DNA of 64,000 bases, taken from Pseudofrankia coriaricola. Its GTDB lineage: Bacteria; Actinomycetota; Actinomycetes; Frankiales; Frankiaceae. Position 1 is the first letter of the stretch, and each line of letters opens with the position of its first letter. A program made the translations under genes and the position numbers. Positions 44,263 through 52,497 of this stretch are shown here, one piece after another. The stretch lies in assembly GCF_001854805.1 (NCBI RefSeq), contig NZ_MBLO01000248.1, positions 62,001 through 126,000 on the forward strand. Reading direction: 5' to 3'. Below the pieces are notes generated by a model. It was given only the letters and a program-made list of their open reading frames with translations, searched no databases and was not told the origin of the DNA.

Positions 44263-46011
44263 ATGTCGATCTACGAGGCGGCGGTTCAGGCCGCGGTCCA
44301 GGCCGCGCTGCCCGACTACGAGGTCGGCGACGAGGTCGGCGCGGGCGGTTTCGGCGTCGTCCTGGGCGGACACCACCGGGCGATGGGCCGCCGCGTCGCC
44401 ATCAAGGTCCTCACCCAGCCCAGCCAGCAGGACCGGTTCAGCCTCGAGGCCCGCGTCCTCGCCAGTCTCGACGCCCACCCGCACGTCGCCCGTGTCTACG
44501 ACTACCGCGTGGTCCCGGGCCAGCGCATCCGGCTGCTCATCATGGAGTACCTCGCCGGCGGCACTCTCACCGCCCGGCGCCGGGCGGGCCTGTCCCCCGA
44601 GGAGATCTGCGCCGTCGGCATCGCCGTGGCCGAGGCCCTGCACCACGCGCACGCGTCCCGCATCCTGCACCGCGACGTCAAGCCCGACAACATTCTCTTC
44701 GCCGCCGACGGCACACCCAAGGTCACCGACTTCGGCATCGCGAAGATCCTCGAGAACGCCGAGGGTGAGGCGAGCTACGTCATCGGCAGCCCGGTCTACA
44801 TGGCCCCCGAGCAGCTCCAGGGCGGCATTCTCAGCCCGGCCACGGATGTCTTCGGCCTCGGCGTCGTGCTCTACCGCCTCCTGGCTGGCCGTCTTCCGTT
44901 CCCGCAGCGATGGTCCGTGACCGCCGCCGTCCCGCCGGCGCCGCCCGTCCCCGAGCCCCTCGCCCGGGTGGTGATGAAGGCGCTCGAGCGGGAGCCCGCC
45001 GAACGCCAGAGCACCGCCCGCCAGCTCGCGCTCGAGCTCGCCGAGGCGGGCGCCCGGGTCTTCGCGCACGACTGGCTCGACTACTGCCGCATCCCCGTCG
45101 CCGTCGGCATGTCCGTCAGGGCCGCCGCCCGGGCGGCATCACCCGCGACGCGCCGGATCGACCCGCGTGAGGCCCACGCGCCTGGCTGGGACGACGGGGG
45201 TCCCGAGCAACTGAGGGAACGGGCCAGGACGGCGGGAGACCTGGCCGATGCCGGCGACCATCTGGCGGCCCACGCCATCTACGAGGACCTGCTGCCGCGG
45301 CTTCGCCGCGTGATCGGGGACGACGATCCCGACACGCTGACCGCCATGGGGCTCGCGGCCCAGAACCTGCGCGAGTCCGGCGACCACACCGCGGCTGCGG
45401 CCCTGTTCGACGACCTCGTCCCACGCCTGCGCCAAACACTCGGCGAAAACGAGGCACGGACGTTGTTCTTCTCCGGGGAGGCGGCACGCAACCTTGCTGA
45501 CTCCGGCAGCCATGAAGCGGCTCGCGGCCTATACCAGGATCTCCTGCCGCGCGCTCGCCAGGTGTTTGGGGAAAACCATCGGACGACGCTGATCGACACC
45601 GGGCTGGCGGCGCGGAACCTGCTCGACCACGGCGACCACGAGACGGCCCGGGCCTTGTTCGACGGCCTCGTTCCACGCCTACGCCAAACACTCGGTGAAA
45701 ACAATCACAACACGCTGTCACTTTCCGGGTTCGCCGCGCGGAACCTCCACAGGTGCGGCGACCGGAGAGCCGCCCGCGCCCTCTACGAGGAACTCCTCCC
45801 TCGACTGCGCCAAACACTCGGCGAGGACAACCACACGACACTGACCATCAGCGCCGACGCCGCGCTCAACCTGCTCGACGCAGGCGACCGGCGGGCTGCC
45901 CGCACCCTCTACGAGGACCTTCTCCCCCGGGTCCGCCGGGTGTTCGGCGACACCGCTCCCATCACGAAGGCCGTCAGCTCCAACTATCAGCGCGTCCTTT
46001 CCGACGAGTAG
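44263..46011 (+). CDS. Ser/Thr protein kinase with C-terminal TPR array
   Basis: The 582-aa product has a Hanks-type kinase domain in its first half: GAGGFGVVLGG, K48 in VAIKVL, ILHRDVKPDNILFA, VTDFGIAKIL and SPVYMAPEQLQG. After about residue 295 come six TPR-like repeats of about 42 residues each, with the motif DLLPRLRQTLGENHxTTL repeated almost verbatim, which is the kinesin-light-chain/NB-ARC TPR type. There is no membrane segment, so this is probably a soluble kinase whose TPRs bind partners. ATG 44263 has GGGGGAGCAGAC upstream. The DNA of the repeats also shows a 126-nt period. Confidence 0.93.
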   Translation: MSIYEAAVQAAVQAALPDYEVGDEVGAGGFGVVLGGHHRAMGRRVAIKVLTQPSQQDRFSLEARVLASLDAHPHVARVYDYRVVPGQRIRLLIMEYLAGGTLTARRRAGLSPEEICAVGIAVAEALHHAHASRILHRDVKPDNILFAADGTPKVTDFGIAKILENAEGEASYVIGSPVYMAPEQLQGGILSPATDVFGLGVVLYRLLAGRLPFPQRWSVTAAVPPAPPVPEPLARVVMKALEREPAERQSTARQLALELAEAGARVFAHDWLDYCRIPVAVGMSVRAAARAASPATRRIDPREAHAPGWDDGGPEQLRERARTAGDLADAGDHLAAHAIYEDLLPRLRRVIGDDDPDTLTAMGLAAQNLRESGDHTAAAALFDDLVPRLRQTLGENEARTLFFSGEAARNLADSGSHEAARGLYQDLLPRARQVFGENHRTTLIDTGLAARNLLDHGDHETARALFDGLVPRLRQTLGENNHNTLSLSGFAARNLHRCGDRRAARALYEELLPRLRQTLGEDNHTTLTISADAALNLLDAGDRRAARTLYEDLLPRVRRVFGDTAPITKAVSSNYQRVLSDE

Positions 46012-46016
46012 AGGCG

Positions 46017-46640
46017 TCAGACGGCGCCGAAGATGCGGTCGCCGGCGTCGCCCAGCCCGGGGACGATGTAGGCGGTGTCGTTCAGGCCCTCGTCGATGGC
46101 GGCGGTGACGACGCGGATATCCAGGCCGCTGGCGTCAAGCGCGGCGATCCCCTCCGGGGCGGAGACGACCGACACGACGACGGTTCCCCGTGCGCCGCGG
46201 GCGGCGAGCAGCCGCAGCGCGTGCAACGCCGAACCGCCGGTCGCGAGCATCGGGTCGAGCAGCAGCACCGGCCGGCCGGACAGGTCTGCCGGTACCGACT
46301 CCAGATAGACCGTCGGCTGGAAGGTCGTCTCGTCCCTGGCCAGGCCGATGAACGCGCTGACGGCGTCCGGCACGAGCGCGTGCGCGGCCGGCAGCATCCC
46401 CAGCCCCGCGCGCAGGACGGGGACGACGACCGGCTCGCCGGTAAGCCTGGCCCCGGTGGTCTCGGCCAGCGGCGTGCGCACCTGGACCGCGGCCGTCGGC
46501 AGCTCGCGGGTGGCCTCGTAGATCAGCATCGTCGCCAGGTCATGCAGGGCCGCGCGGAAGCCGACTCGGGGCGTCTTCTCGTCCCGCAGGACGGTGAGCG
46601 CGACCGCGGCGAGCGGGTGGTCGATGACGTCAACCTGCAC
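46017..46640 (-). CDS. upp: Uracil phosphoribosyltransferase
   Basis: Converts uracil and PRPP to UMP in pyrimidine salvage. The 207-aa product has [39 protein letters not shown], the PRPP loop [17 protein letters not shown] and the uracil-binding end [18 protein letters not shown] 46640 follows GAGGAGC; ATG 46694 would add 18 residues. Convergent with the TPR kinase with only 5 nt between stops, and divergent from deoC. Confidence 0.96.
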   Translation of the reverse strand: MQVDVIDHPLAAVALTVLRDEKTPRVGFRAALHDLATMLIYEATRELPTAAVQVRTPLAETTGARLTGEPVVVPVLRAGLGMLPAAHALVPDAVSAFIGLARDETTFQPTVYLESVPADLSGRPVLLLDPMLATGGSALHALRLLAARGARGTVVVSVVSAPEGIAALDASGLDIRVVTAAIDEGLNDTAYIVPGLGDAGDRIFGAV

Positions 46641-46783
46641 GAGAATGCTCCTCGGGATGTACCGCGCTGGCCGCGGGCGGTGGACCGCGCGCAACGCGGG
46701 TCAAAGGACGTGTACCACCGTTTCACCGGCATCCAGGGCGCAGGGGTCTCGTCCGCGGGCGAACCGCGCGGAAAGATAGGGCC

Positions 46784-47584
46784 ATGACGACGGCCGACGA
46801 ACCTGACCAGCCAGCCGGCACCTCGGGTGCGACCAGCCCGCGGGAGTTCCCGCCGGCACCGGAGTCGCCGCCGCTGCCGCCGGTGCCGACGAACCGGAGG
46901 GAACTGGCGGCGATCATCGACCACACGCTGCTGCGGCCCGAGGCCACCGACGAGGACGTCCTCAAACTGTGCGCGGACGCGGCGAAGTTCGGAGTCGCCG
47001 CCGTCTGCGTCGCCCCGACCCACGTCTACCTGGCGGCCGCCAGCGCCCGCCAGGAGGCGCGGTCCGCGGGCAACAGCGGGCCGCCGGCGTACGCGGTCGC
47101 CTCGGTCGTCGGCTTCCCCCACGGCAACCACCTGACCGCGGTCAAGGTGGACGAGGCGCGCCGCGCCGCCGCGGATGGCGCGACCGAGATCGACATGGTG
47201 ATCGACCTCGCGAACGCGATGGACGAGAACTGGGCCGCGATCGAGTTCGAGATCCACCAGATACGCATCGCGGTGCCGGCACCCGTCGTCCTCAAGGTCA
47301 TTCTCGAGACGACGCTACTGCCGGACGCGACGATCCGGTCGGCCTGCCGCGCGTCCCTGGCCGGCGGCGCGGACTTCGTCAAGACATCGACCGGCTTCCA
47401 TCCGGGAGGCGGCGCGAGCCTGCGCGCCATCCGCGCGATGCACGCCGCCGTCGGCGGCCGGCTCGGTATCAAGGCCTCCGGCGGGATCAAGACCGCTTCC
47501 CAGGCGCTGGCGTTCGTCCAGGCCGGCGCCACCCGCCTGGGCCTGTCCTCCACAGCCGACGTCCTCGCCGAAATGGAACCTTGA
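46784..47584 (+). CDS. deoC: Deoxyribose-phosphate aldolase
   Basis: Splits 2-deoxyribose-5-phosphate into acetaldehyde and glyceraldehyde-3-phosphate, closing nucleoside salvage. The 266-aa product has LAAIIDHTLLRPEATDEDV, VCVAPTHVYLA, ASVVGFPHGNHL, EIDMVIDLANAMDENWAAI, the Schiff-base lysine context VVLKVILETTLL, GGADFVKTSTGFHPGGG and KASGGIKTASQALAF. An N-terminal 35-residue Pro-rich extension is present. It sits with upp (divergent) and could use the deoxyribose phosphate made from punA products through a phosphopentomutase. Confidence 0.95.
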   Translation: MTTADEPDQPAGTSGATSPREFPPAPESPPLPPVPTNRRELAAIIDHTLLRPEATDEDVLKLCADAAKFGVAAVCVAPTHVYLAAASARQEARSAGNSGPPAYAVASVVGFPHGNHLTAVKVDEARRAAADGATEIDMVIDLANAMDENWAAIEFEIHQIRIAVPAPVVLKVILETTLLPDATIRSACRASLAGGADFVKTSTGFHPGGGASLRAIRAMHAAVGGRLGIKASGGIKTASQALAFVQAGATRLGLSSTADVLAEMEP

Positions 47585-47911
47585 GTCACCTTTCGTTGTT
47601 GCGTCACGTTGCGCTTTCGCTTGCGTTTCAGCCATTCGGATAAGGCTGGTACGCAACGCACAGCCCCTCCCAACTCAGGCCCGCTGGCCCCGGGGCCGGG
47701 GTGGGCAGGGGCGACCCCGGGGGCGCCTCGCTCCGCTCGTCGAAGGGCGCCACTGGCATCAGCCATCCGGATAGAGCTGGGCCGCAACGCTCTGCCCGGG
47801 CCAACTCAGGCCTGGCGCCCGAGAGACGGACTTGCGATCATGGTCCGGGCATGATGCCGGCCCGCCTGGGTGAGCCAGGCGGGCCGGGGTGGTCGGTGAC
47901 TGGGGCGGGGG
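47585..47911. other. Intergenic region after deoC
   Basis: No gene is supported in this 327-nt gap. It contains the direct-repeat pair (47628-47687 and 47759-47813) and a lower-GC leader (47590-47627). Minus-strand frames starting in each copy are artefacts of the repeat. Confidence 0.5.
47628..47687. repeat. Direct repeat, copy 1 (partner 47759-47813)
   Basis: TCAGCCATTCGGATAAGGCTGG through CCAACTCAGGCC recurs 131 bp downstream with roughly three quarters of bases identical. Both copies lie in the gap after deoC. Confidence 0.7.
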
Positions 47912-48607
47912 TCAGGCCTTCGCGGTGCCGGTGAGCTCGTGCTTGCCGAGGCTCAGGCCGGCGAAGGCGATGATCAGCCAGATGGGGCCGACCATGCCGG
48001 GGAAGCCCGCGATCGACATGGTGCAGGCCATGAACAGCACCGCGAGCGGCGGGATCAGGCTGACGATGCCCAGCCACTTCGAGACGAGGCGGTCACGCAG
48101 CCCGAGCCAGGCGACGGCGCCCGCCGCCACGACGACGCCCAGGTAGCCGATCCAGGGGCCGAAGTCGCAGAGCATGTAGTACACGAACTGTCCCTCGCGG
48201 GTGAAGAGCTTCTCATCCATCCCGCCGGGCATGTAGTCGGCGAGCGCCAGCTTCCAGCCATAACCGAACGTCAGGGCCGCGGCCGAGGCGACGAACGCGT
48301 CCGCCACCACCCGGGCCGCCACCTTGTCCGGGAACGCCTGAATGATCTTTGAGCGCCAGCAGGCGGCCAGCACCAGCAGGAGCGCGACGGCCACGTACCC
48401 GATCGCGCCGCCGATCTGGGTCGAGGTCCGCGAGATCTTGTCGATGACCGCGGGGCCGACCTCCTTGTCGGACACGCCGGTGGCGGTGACCACCGTCGCG
48501 ACGAAGCCGAGCACGCCGGCGCCGACGCCCAGCCAGGTCCAGCGGGGGCGGGCCACCGCGCCGGCGGTGGGAGCGGCGTGGCGGGCGGGGGCAGTTGCGG
48601 TTGTCAT
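47912..48607 (-). CDS. Multi-spanning membrane protein of unknown function
   Basis: Unrecognised 231-aa protein with about six hydrophobic segments (around GVGAGVLGFVATVVTATGV, IGGAIGYVAVALLLVLAACW, AFVASAAALTFGYGWKLALA, WIGYLGVVVAAGAVAWLGL, IVSLIPPLAVLFMACTMSI, VGPIWLIIAFAGLSLG). Between helices 1 and 2 there is a periplasmic-type loop with charged residues (SDKEVGPAVIDKISR). ATG 48607 is used. It is transcribed away from the histidine kinase, sharing an intergenic region with two palindromic sites. A transport or sensor-linked role is possible but not supported by motif. Confidence 0.7.
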   Translation of the reverse strand: MTTATAPARHAAPTAGAVARPRWTWLGVGAGVLGFVATVVTATGVSDKEVGPAVIDKISRTSTQIGGAIGYVAVALLLVLAACWRSKIIQAFPDKVAARVVADAFVASAAALTFGYGWKLALADYMPGGMDEKLFTREGQFVYYMLCDFGPWIGYLGVVVAAGAVAWLGLRDRLVSKWLGIVSLIPPLAVLFMACTMSIAGFPGMVGPIWLIIAFAGLSLGKHELTGTAKA

Positions 48608-48671
48608 GTCATCCGTCCTTTCGTCTGCCGGCGGCCTCGTCGCCATCGGCGTCTGGAAGCAACGGTCGTGC

Positions 48672-48703
48672 GCCCGCTGTCCCGGATACGAGGGACAGCG
48701 GGC
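48672..48703. promoter_or_regulatory. Inverted repeat GCCCGCTGTCCC-N8-GGGACAGCGGGC
   Basis: Perfect 12-bp arms with loop ggatacga between the membrane protein and histidine kinase genes. Could be an operator or short RNA hairpin. Confidence 0.4.
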
Positions 48704-48763
48704 CCGCACCCGGGACGCGCAGCCGACACGATTCGGGCCGTCCGCGGCACGACTACCAGCGGT

Positions 48764-48785
48764 ATCGCGCACGATCGTGCGCGAT
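48764..48785. promoter_or_regulatory. 22-bp perfect palindrome near the histidine kinase start
   Basis: ATCGCGCACGA and TCGTGCGCGAT form an uninterrupted palindrome with no spacer, 9 nt before ATG 48795 and in the control region shared with the divergent membrane gene. It is a strong candidate operator; the binding protein (perhaps the NarL-type regulator) is unknown. Confidence 0.5.
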
Positions 48786-48794
48786 CCTGGGCAC

Positions 48795-51128
48795 ATGGGG
48801 GCACCGACATCGACGGTCCAGGACCGCGGCACGCGTGCTGGGGACGCCGCTGGGGACCACCGCCTCGACCGGGGTGGCTGGAGCGACCGGGGCGTCCCGG
48901 CCGCCGGCCCGCTGGCCCTCGCCCCAGGCACCATGCCGGCGACGCGGGCCGTGGTCGCGGCGTCGGTCATCGCCGTGGGACTGGCGCTGCTGTCGATCGG
49001 CTGCGCGGCCGGCGCCATCGCCCTGCACGGTTACGTCACCGGCCGGACCGCGCACCGGACCGTGCTCTCGAACGCCGACCTGGTCCTCGCGACCGCGTTC
49101 CCGCTGGTCGCGGCGCTCGTGCTCGTCTACCAGCCGCGTAACCGGGTGGGCTGGGTGCTGCTGTCGACGGCGCTGACCGGGCCATACCTGCTGGCGACCC
49201 AGTACGCGGCGCTCGCCCTCGTGCCCGGCCAGGCCGGGCTGCCGGGGCAGGAGGTGGCCACCTGGTTCGCGGTCTGGGGCTACATCCCGTACTTGGTGCT
49301 GTGGGGCCTGGTGCCGCTGCTCTTCCCGGATGGCCGGCTTCCGTCCAGACGCTGGCGCCGCGTCGCGGCGATTGTCGCGACGCTCATCGGCTGCCACCTG
49401 GCGGCACGGATGTTCTCCCCCACGAGCACGGATGTCTCCCACGAGCTGACGAACCCGCTGGCCATCGACGGCGCCACCTGGCTACTGATCACCACCCTCG
49501 TCACCGCCTATCTGATCATGATAGGCGGCGGCCTGGCCGGGCTGGCCGCGGTCGTGACGCGGCTGCGCCGCTCGGCCGGCGTCGAGCGCGCGCGGCTGCA
49601 GTGGCTGGTCGCCGGGATGGTGGGTCTCATCGGTGCCACCCTCGTGGGCCTCGTCCTGGAGGGCAGCTCGGACTCCGACGGCCTGAGCATGGGCGTAGGC
49701 ATGCTGCTGCTGGTCGCGGCGATCGGCGCCGGCGCCGTCCGCCACCGGCTGTTCGACATCGGCGGCGCGCTCAGCCGGACCGTCGTCTACGGCCTGCTCA
49801 CCGCCTTCCTGCTGTTCGCCTACGCGGCGACGGTCGCCTCCGCCGGGGCGCTCGTCCCCGGGCAGCGCGTCGCCTACGGGGTGCTCGCCGTCGCCGCCCT
49901 GGTCGCGGCGGCGGCTCGTGACCAGGTGCAGCGGTTCGTGGACCGTCTGCTGTTCGGCTCCGCGCGTGACCCGTACGCGGTGCTCGCCGTCCTGCAGGGC
50001 CGGCTCGACCTGGCCACCGGGCCGATCGACGCGCTGACGCAGCTCGCGGAGGGGGTGCGCGGCGCGCTCAAGGTGCCCTACGTCGCCATTCATCCGGCGG
50101 ACGAGCGGCTGCCGGTGATCGAGACGGGAACGCCGGTCGACGCGGTCGAGCGCGCCGCGCTACACGCCAGGACCGGGCGGGCCGGCACGCTGGTGGTCGG
50201 CTGGCGCCACCCGGCCGACGAGTTCAACGGCGCCGAACGGGCGATGTTCGACGACGTCGCCCGGCGGGCCGGCGACCTGCTCGACGCCGCCGCGCTGCAG
50301 CACGACCTGCGGCGCAGCCGGGACCGCCTGGTGACGGCCCGCGAGGAGGAGCGCAGGCGGCTGCGCCGGGACCTGCACGACAGCATCGGCCCGCAGCTGG
50401 CGGCCATGGCGATGCAGCTCGACAGCCTCACCGACGGGCTCGAGGAGCGGGCCGACCCCGCCGCGGAGAAGGCGGCTCTGATCCGGGACCGGCTTCGCGG
50501 CACCGTGCGCGAGATCCGCCACGTGGTGGAGAACCTGCGCCCGCCGGCGCTCGACGACGGCGGGCTGACCGTCGCGCTGGGTCAGCTGGTGGCGCCGTTC
50601 GCGCCGGTCGTGGCGCTCGACCTGCCGGACGGCGCGGCGGGTGGCCTGCCCGACAGCCTGCCCGGCGGCACGCTGCCGGCCGCGACCGAGGTGGCGGCCT
50701 ACCGCATCGTCGCCGAGGCGGTGACGAACGCGGTGCGCCACTCCGGCTGCGAACGGTGCACGGTCCGCGTTCGCCAGGAGCCGCCGTGGCTGGTCGTCGA
50801 GGTGATCGACGACGGCGTGGGGCTTCCCGTGGACGCCGTGCCCGGAGTCGGGCTCCAGAGCATCCGGGAGCGCGCGAGCGAGGTCGGCGGACGCCTCGAG
50901 GTCCGCCGGACCGCGGCGGAGGGCGGCGGGACCGTGGTGCGCGCGCGCCTGCCACTCGGCCCAGAGGCCTCTGTCAGGTCGGTGAAGGCCGGGGTTCCTG
51001 GTGGGCTGGTTTCGCCGATTCGCCAGGAACCCCGGAAGACCGACCGGGAGAGCGGCGGTCGGGTCTCGGACCTGGCCGGCGTCGCCGCTCGACCGGCCGG
51101 TCCGGCGGACGAGCGAGGGGCGGCATGA
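48795..51128 (+). CDS. Membrane sensor histidine kinase (NarL/HisKA_3 type)
   Basis: Sensor kinase of a two-component system. The 777-aa product has about eight membrane helices in its first 350 residues, a GAF-like region (about residues 400-510), a HisKA_3 dimerisation domain with the phospho-acceptor (EEERRRLRRDLHDSIGPQL) and an ATPase domain (AEAVTNAVRHSGCERCTVRV, EVIDDGVGLP, GVGLQSIRERASEVGGRLEV). ATG 48795 is used; ATG 48933 just before the first helix is an alternative. The last 50 residues are not conserved and are partly encoded by a GGGGTTCCTGG inverted repeat. Its TGA overlaps the response regulator start. Confidence 0.9.
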   Translation: MGAPTSTVQDRGTRAGDAAGDHRLDRGGWSDRGVPAAGPLALAPGTMPATRAVVAASVIAVGLALLSIGCAAGAIALHGYVTGRTAHRTVLSNADLVLATAFPLVAALVLVYQPRNRVGWVLLSTALTGPYLLATQYAALALVPGQAGLPGQEVATWFAVWGYIPYLVLWGLVPLLFPDGRLPSRRWRRVAAIVATLIGCHLAARMFSPTSTDVSHELTNPLAIDGATWLLITTLVTAYLIMIGGGLAGLAAVVTRLRRSAGVERARLQWLVAGMVGLIGATLVGLVLEGSSDSDGLSMGVGMLLLVAAIGAGAVRHRLFDIGGALSRTVVYGLLTAFLLFAYAATVASAGALVPGQRVAYGVLAVAALVAAAARDQVQRFVDRLLFGSARDPYAVLAVLQGRLDLATGPIDALTQLAEGVRGALKVPYVAIHPADERLPVIETGTPVDAVERAALHARTGRAGTLVVGWRHPADEFNGAERAMFDDVARRAGDLLDAAALQHDLRRSRDRLVTAREEERRRLRRDLHDSIGPQLAAMAMQLDSLTDGLEERADPAAEKAALIRDRLRGTVREIRHVVENLRPPALDDGGLTVALGQLVAPFAPVVALDLPDGAAGGLPDSLPGGTLPAATEVAAYRIVAEAVTNAVRHSGCERCTVRVRQEPPWLVVEVIDDGVGLPVDAVPGVGLQSIRERASEVGGRLEVRRTAAEGGGTVVRARLPLGPEASVRSVKAGVPGGLVSPIRQEPRKTDRESGGRVSDLAGVAARPAGPADERGAA
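50989..51035. repeat. GGGGTTCCTGG-family inverted repeat inside the histidine kinase 3' end
   Basis: CCGGGGTTCCTGG (50989-51001) and CCAGGAACCCCGG (51023-51035) are perfect 13-nt arms around 21 nt. In frame it encodes VKAGVPGGLVSPIRQEPRK, absent from typical kinases. Confidence 0.8.
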
Positions 51129-51778
51129 CGCCGGTCCGGGTCGTCATCGCCGATGACCATCCCCTGTTCCTGGACGGCCTGCGCGGCCTGCTGGCCGAGC
51201 TGGGGGCGACGGTCGTCGCGGAGGCGGACGACGGCCGCGCGGCGCTGGACGCGGTGCTGCGCCATCGGCCGGCCGTCGTCTTCATGGACCTGCGCATGCC
51301 GGGTCTCGGCGGCATCGAGGCGACGGCCCGGATCGCCGAGCAGGCTCCCGAGACGGCGGTCATCGTGCTGACCATGAGCGAGGACACCGCCTCGCTGCAG
51401 GCCGCGCTGCAGGCGGGGGCGCGGGGCTACCTGCTGAAGGAGTCGTCGAAGAAGGACGTCGCGCGGGCGCTCGAGGCCGTGGCCCGCGGCGAGCTGGTCA
51501 TCGGGACGGGTGTGGCGAGCAAGGTCCGCCACGCGGTCGGCGGATTTTCCCCGCAGGTGTTCCCGCAGCTGTCCGAGGCCGAGGTCCGGGTGCTGGAGCT
51601 GGTGGCCGACGGGCTGGACAACCGGTCGATCGCCGCCCGCCTCTTCCTCGCCGAGAAGACCGTTCGCAACCGGGTGTCGTCGATCCTCGCCAAGCTCGAC
51701 GTCACGACCCGAGCCGAGGCCATCGTGCGCGCTCGCGACGCCGGCCTCGGTACTGGCCCGACCAGCCCGTCCGTTTGA
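51125..51778 (+). CDS. NarL/LuxR-family response regulator
   Basis: DNA-binding partner of the preceding kinase. The 217-aa product has the receiver domain (VVIADDHPLFLDGLRGL, phospho-acceptor D55 in VFMDLRMPG, Thr in VLTMSED, Lys in YLLKESS) and a C-terminal LuxR helix-turn-helix (LSEAEVRVLELVADGLDNRS, IAARLFLAEKTVRNRVSSIL). ATG 51125 overlaps the kinase TGA (ATGA), giving translational coupling. The stop falls in an 18-bp tandem repeat that extends downstream. Confidence 0.93.
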   Translation: MTPVRVVIADDHPLFLDGLRGLLAELGATVVAEADDGRAALDAVLRHRPAVVFMDLRMPGLGGIEATARIAEQAPETAVIVLTMSEDTASLQAALQAGARGYLLKESSKKDVARALEAVARGELVIGTGVASKVRHAVGGFSPQVFPQLSEAEVRVLELVADGLDNRSIAARLFLAEKTVRNRVSSILAKLDVTTRAEAIVRARDAGLGTGPTSPSV

Positions 51779-51850
51779 ACCAGCCCGTCCGTCTGAACCA
51801 GCCCAGCCGTCCGGAGCGAGCCCAGCCCTCTGAGCCAGCCCAGCCGTCTG
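51761..51850 (+). repeat. Five 18-bp tandem units overlapping the response regulator stop
   Basis: Units begin accagcccgtccgtttga (51761), accagcccgtccgtctga (51779) and continue with more divergence to 51850. The first unit holds the stop codon of the regulator. Confidence 0.85.
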
Positions 51851-51857
51851 GGAGGCG

Positions 51858-52433
51858 TCAGCCGTGGAGGGTCTCGAGTTTCGGAGCCGTGAGCGCGTCG
51901 ACGGCCGACTCGACGGCCGACGTCACGCGTGGCCCATCCCCTGTGCCGAGCAGGTCCAGCAGTCCACCACGGAGCACCGCGAGCACGGCGCTTCGCTGCC
52001 GCTCACCGTCAGAGGTGCGGGCGAGGCCGGGATGCTGCCCCTTCTCGAACAGCTCCAGCCAGTCCCGGACGGTGCGTTCGGCGAAGCCGGCCCAGGGCCC
52101 GCCTGGCTGGATCAGCGAGTTCGCGTAGGACTCGACCCACAGCCGCAGGATCTGCACGTTGGACGGATCCGCGAGCCAGCGCCAGACGGCCTTCGCGACC
52201 ACGGCCAGGTCCGCGTCCTTGGGAACGACCTCCATGAGCCGCAGCTCATCGGCGCGCGCCCGCTCCAGAAGGGCCGCCACCAGGCCCTCCTTCGATCCGA
52301 ACACGAAGCGCAGGACGCCGGTGCTCGATCCGATGGCATCGGCCAGCGGCCGCAATGAGAGGTCCACGAGGCCGTGCTGGAGCACGTAGCCATAGGCGGC
52401 TTCGAGCAGTTCCCGCCGGCGAGACGTGGTCAC
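51858..52433 (-). CDS. TetR-family transcriptional regulator
   Basis: The 191-aa product has an N-terminal helix-turn-helix (RRRELLEAAYGYVLQHGLVD, LSLRPLADAIGSSTGVLRFV) and a ligand-binding C-terminal domain. The start is set at GTG 52433 because TAGAGT (52441-52446 on the reverse strand) ends exactly 7 nt before it, the leaderless pattern seen elsewhere here; GTG 52442 would lie on top of the -10 box. Two 16-bp operator-like palindromes lie just upstream, so autoregulation and control of the divergent acetyltransferase are likely. The ligand is unknown. Confidence 0.88.
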   Translation of the reverse strand: MTTSRRRELLEAAYGYVLQHGLVDLSLRPLADAIGSSTGVLRFVFGSKEGLVAALLERARADELRLMEVVPKDADLAVVAKAVWRWLADPSNVQILRLWVESYANSLIQPGGPWAGFAERTVRDWLELFEKGQHPGLARTSDGERQRSAVLAVLRGGLLDLLGTGDGPRVTSAVESAVDALTAPKLETLHG

Positions 52434-52440
52434 GGTCACC

Positions 52441-52446
52441 ACTCTA
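52441..52446 (-). promoter_or_regulatory. -10 box TAGAGT of the tetR leaderless promoter
   Basis: Read on the reverse strand, TAGAGT is followed by 7 nt and GTG 52433. It adjoins the operator pair. Confidence 0.55.
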
Positions 52447-52447
52447 C

Positions 52448-52480
52448 TGATACGGTCGTGTCACTGACACGGTCGTATCA
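52448..52480. promoter_or_regulatory. Tandem TetR-type operators
   Basis: Two 16-bp imperfect palindromes, TGATACGGTCGTGTCA (52448-52463) and TGACACGGTCGTATCA (52465-52480), lie 17 bp apart centre to centre between tetR and the GNAT gene and are mirror images of each other. This spacing would place two dimers near the same face or adjacent faces of DNA. Confidence 0.75.
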
Positions 52481-52497
52481 GTTGAAAGGAACCACGG

